A stretch of DNA of 6,488 bases, taken from NCBI GenBank assembly GCA_018897475.1, contig JAHIKS010000132.1:1-6488 (forward strand), written 5' to 3'. This DNA comes from Candidatus Altarchaeota archaeon. GTDB taxonomy: Archaea; Altiarchaeota; Altiarchaeia; IMC4; QMZM01. The notes beneath the pieces are model-generated. The model did not search any database and was not told where the DNA came from. It saw only the letters and a program-made list of their open reading frames with translations. Shown here in pieces: positions 5,218 through 6,488 of the stretch (position 1 is its first letter; each line of letters opens with the position of its first letter). The position numbers and the translations under genes are program-made.

Positions 5218-6279
5218 ATGAAGGTCAACGTTAATGGGGAGCAGCAGGACTATAGAACCGTGTGGATGGAGGGCAGCGAGGTCTGCATGATAGACCAGCC
5301 GAAGCTGCCCCACAGGTTTGAGATTTACAGGTCAAAGGACTACCGGGAGACGACCGATGCAATCAAAAACATGATTGTCAGGGGCGCCCCTGCCATTGGC
5401 GCAACCGCAGCCTACGGGATGGTCCAGGCAGCGCTGGAATTCTCTGGCAACGATATGGAGGAATTTTCAAATCTTATCCATGAAGCAGCAGCTACCCTGA
5501 CCTCTGCCAGGCCCACGGCCTACGATCTTTTCCATGCCGTTGATGAGATTGAATCCAAACTGAGAAAGGCGAAGTCAGTCAGCGAAGCCCTGGAGCTGGC
5601 GAGAAAGGCCGCAAAGGAATACGCCGACAAGAGCGCCGAGCGCTGCAAAAAGATAGGTGAAGCAGGAGAGAAGTTCATAAAAGAAAACTCCAGAATCCTC
5701 ACTCATTGTAATGCGGGAGCCCTTGCCTGTGTGGACTACGGCACCGCCCTCTCCCCTATCAGGCTCGCGAAATACAATGGCAAAGAGCCATTCGTCTTCG
5801 TGGATGAGACAAGGCCCAGATGCCAGGGCTCCCGACTCACCTCCTGGGAGCTAATCCAAGAGGAGATAGACCATTCAATCATTGTCGATAATGCCGCTGG
5901 TCACTTCATGCAGAAGGGCGAGATAGATATTGTCATAGTCGGGGCCGATAGAATTGCAAAGAACGGCGACATTGCCAACAAAATCGGCACCTATGAGAAG
6001 GCGGTCCTCGCAAAGGAGAACGGCATTCCGTTCTACGTCGCTGCCCCGGAAAGCACCTTCGACAGGAGATGTGCCACAGGAGCGGACATAGCAATCGAGG
6101 AAAGAGGCGAGGACGAGGTCCTCTCAATGTTCGGAATTGATGAGAATGGAAACCCCGTCAGCATCAAAATCTCGCCAGGGAATTCAAAGGCCAGGAACCC
6201 GGCATTCGACGTAACTCCCGCCAAATACATAACCGGAATCATAACAGAAAACGGGATTCTGACGTACTCCCACGACTAA
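5218..6279 (+). CDS. mtnA: S-methyl-5-thioribose-1-phosphate isomerase (MtnA, aIF2B-like)
   Basis: Converts 5-methylthioribose 1-phosphate to 5-methylthioribulose 1-phosphate in methionine salvage; archaeal forms are also reported to act on 5-deoxyribose 1-phosphate. The 353-aa chain has all MtnA signatures: IDQPKLPHRFE near the N-terminus, RGAPAIG (55-61), catalytic C164 in THCNAGALA, DETRPRCQGSRLTSWEL (196-212), catalytic D244 in GADRIAKNGDIANKIGTY, and NPAFDVTPAKYITGIITE (327-344). These set it apart from translation factor aIF2B and from ribose-1,5-bisphosphate isomerase. The end is odd. After GIITENGIL, where relatives usually continue with a further P-rich tail, it reads TYSHD and stops, and these codons lie in the right end of a tnpB element. 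The native C-terminus was therefore probably replaced by a few element-encoded residues. The catalytic core is untouched. Confidence 0.95.
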   Translation: MKVNVNGEQQDYRTVWMEGSEVCMIDQPKLPHRFEIYRSKDYRETTDAIKNMIVRGAPAIGATAAYGMVQAALEFSGNDMEEFSNLIHEAAATLTSARPTAYDLFHAVDEIESKLRKAKSVSEALELARKAAKEYADKSAERCKKIGEAGEKFIKENSRILTHCNAGALACVDYGTALSPIRLAKYNGKEPFVFVDETRPRCQGSRLTSWELIQEEIDHSIIVDNAAGHFMQKGEIDIVIVGADRIAKNGDIANKIGTYEKAVLAKENGIPFYVAAPESTFDRRCATGADIAIEERGEDEVLSMFGIDENGNPVSIKISPGNSKARNPAFDVTPAKYITGIITENGILTYSHD

Positions 6280-6400
6280 AGTTCGTGGGGTTCTGAGGTT
6301 AGTAATGGGGTTCATACCAGTGCCTCTCTGGGAGCATCAGTGCTTCCCTTTGCCAAATCTCTGTCTTTGACAAATCGAGATATGCCGTTTTCATACGCAA
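6260..6400 (-). ncRNA. Putative omegaRNA (reRNA) of TnpB
   Basis: In IS200/IS605 elements the guide RNA of TnpB comes from the 3' end of the tnpB transcript and its downstream region up to the right end, and the guide itself is the flanking host sequence. By that rule the scaffold would be the minus strand from inside tnpB to about 6260, and the guide would read on into mtnA at about 6240-6259. The 5' limit given here is nominal. The position follows from family knowledge plus the tnpB stop and right-end hairpin seen here; I have not derived a scaffold fold. Confidence 0.4.
6269..6289. repeat. Right-end hairpin of the tnpB element
   Basis: Seven-bp stem CCCACGA/TCGTGGG with a seven-base loop. 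It can also pair as CCCACG-AC with GT-CGTGGG around a TAAA loop, leaving one bulged T. An off-centre unpaired base is a known feature of the subterminal hairpins bound by Y1 transposases. The mtnA stop codon (6277-6279) lies in the loop. Confidence 0.72.
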
Positions 6401-6488
6401 ACGCTATGTTGAAACCCGCATTCACGTCAGCATTCTCAACTTTTCCACATTGTTTACAATGGAAAAGCTTTCCTTTCCTGTTTGCTGG
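6312..6488 (-). CDS. tnpB: TnpB RNA-guided nuclease, C-terminal fragment (partial at window edge)
   Basis: The last 58 residues of a TnpB protein, cut by the window edge. The visible part begins within the zinc ribbon: KLFHCKQCGK gives the second CxxC pair (C11, C14 of the fragment). It is followed by NADVNAGFNIA, the RuvC-III motif in which D21 is the third catalytic acid. The tail GSTDAPREALV before the TGA stop is of a type I associate with archaeal TnpB proteins. TnpB is an RNA-guided DNA endonuclease, ancestral to Cas12, that helps retain IS200/IS605 elements. The rest of the gene, and so its integrity, lies outside the window. The visible part is intact and transcribed toward mtnA, with the stop 32 bases from the mtnA stop. 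Confidence 0.9.
   Translation of the reverse strand, partial: PANRKGKLFHCKQCGKVENADVNAGFNIAFAYENGISRFVKDRDLAKGSTDAPREALV

Larger units (their letters stand above)
6260..6488 (-). mobile_element. Right end of an IS200/IS605-type (tnpB) element, runs off the window
   Basis: This stretch holds the tnpB 3' end, about 30 bases of non-coding sequence, and an imperfect hairpin. CCCACGA (6269-6275) pairs with TCGTGGG (6283-6289) around CTAAAGT; a register with one unpaired T also forms. Hairpins of this kind with a CTTTAG loop followed by GGGAG and a few bases are typical right ends of archaeal IS200/IS605 elements. These elements insert without target duplication, and their right end lies just beyond the hairpin. 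The outer boundary at about 6260 is inferred from the minus-strand sequence AGTACGTCA and may be off by several bases. Whether a tnpA gene exists to the right cannot be seen. Confidence 0.7.

Noticed and set aside
5181..5228. Longer start for the 68-aa protein at 5228
   Set aside because: It would overlap the mtnA start and translate the promoter region; the added residues are hydrophobic and read from TATA-like sequence.
6269..6289. Intrinsic transcription terminator of mtnA
   Set aside because: The hairpin has no T-run on either strand, and archaeal termination does not depend on such stems; it fits a transposon right end.
1..6488. CRISPR array or defence system
   Set aside because: No regularly spaced direct repeats and no cas or other defence-type gene; the only nuclease of that lineage is the tnpB fragment at the right edge.

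Overview
The window is archaeal. A FEN1-type flap endonuclease with a C-terminal PCNA-binding motif and the exosome cap protein Csl4 do not occur in bacteria, and the start sites are of archaeal type: some genes have strong GGAGG/GGTGAT Shine-Dalgarno sites, while others have none and carry an AT-rich TATA-like box about 26 bases before the ATG, as expected for leaderless mRNAs. I cannot name the lineage from sequence alone. Gene density is high and there is no gene-free stretch over 300 bases.

Layout. Bases 44-144 look like a 101-bp non-autonomous transposon (MITE): 12-bp perfect terminal inverted repeats flanked by a 9-bp direct repeat that contains the last codon and stop of fen. On the minus strand, in transcription order from right to left: a 68-aa four-cysteine protein (5180-4974), an LsrF-like class I aldolase (4971-4132), a 36-aa protein with eight cysteines (4119-4009), a zinc-dependent medium-chain dehydrogenase (3944-2949), S-adenosylhomocysteine hydrolase ahcY (2927-1683), csl4 (1681-1124) and fen (1116-148). 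The gaps are 1-64 bases, so this may be one read-through array, but TATA-like boxes ahead of the dehydrogenase and ahcY suggest internal promoters. On the plus strand, mtnA (5218-6279) diverges from the small-protein/aldolase genes across a 37-bp shared promoter region. The right edge (about 6260-6488, minus strand) is the 3' end of a tnpB gene and the right end of its IS200/IS605-type element.

How the genes fit together. AhcY and MtnA both process by-products of S-adenosylmethionine (S-adenosylhomocysteine, and the ribose-1-phosphate from methylthioadenosine or 5'-deoxyadenosine). A DHAP-type class I aldolase and an alcohol/polyol dehydrogenase beside them would be enough to cleave the ketose phosphate made by MtnA and to redox-convert the released aldehyde. 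This suggests an archaeal class-I-aldolase analogue of the bacterial DHAP shunt; that is inference, not shown by the sequence. Two small cysteine-rich proteins that bracket the aldolase are the least explained coding features.

The two mobile-element junctions are the most notable structural observations. The MITE-like element sits immediately after the fen stop codon and leaves the PCNA motif intact. The tnpB element's right end appears to lie inside the 3' end of mtnA, so the last residues and the stop codon of MtnA seem to be supplied by the element.
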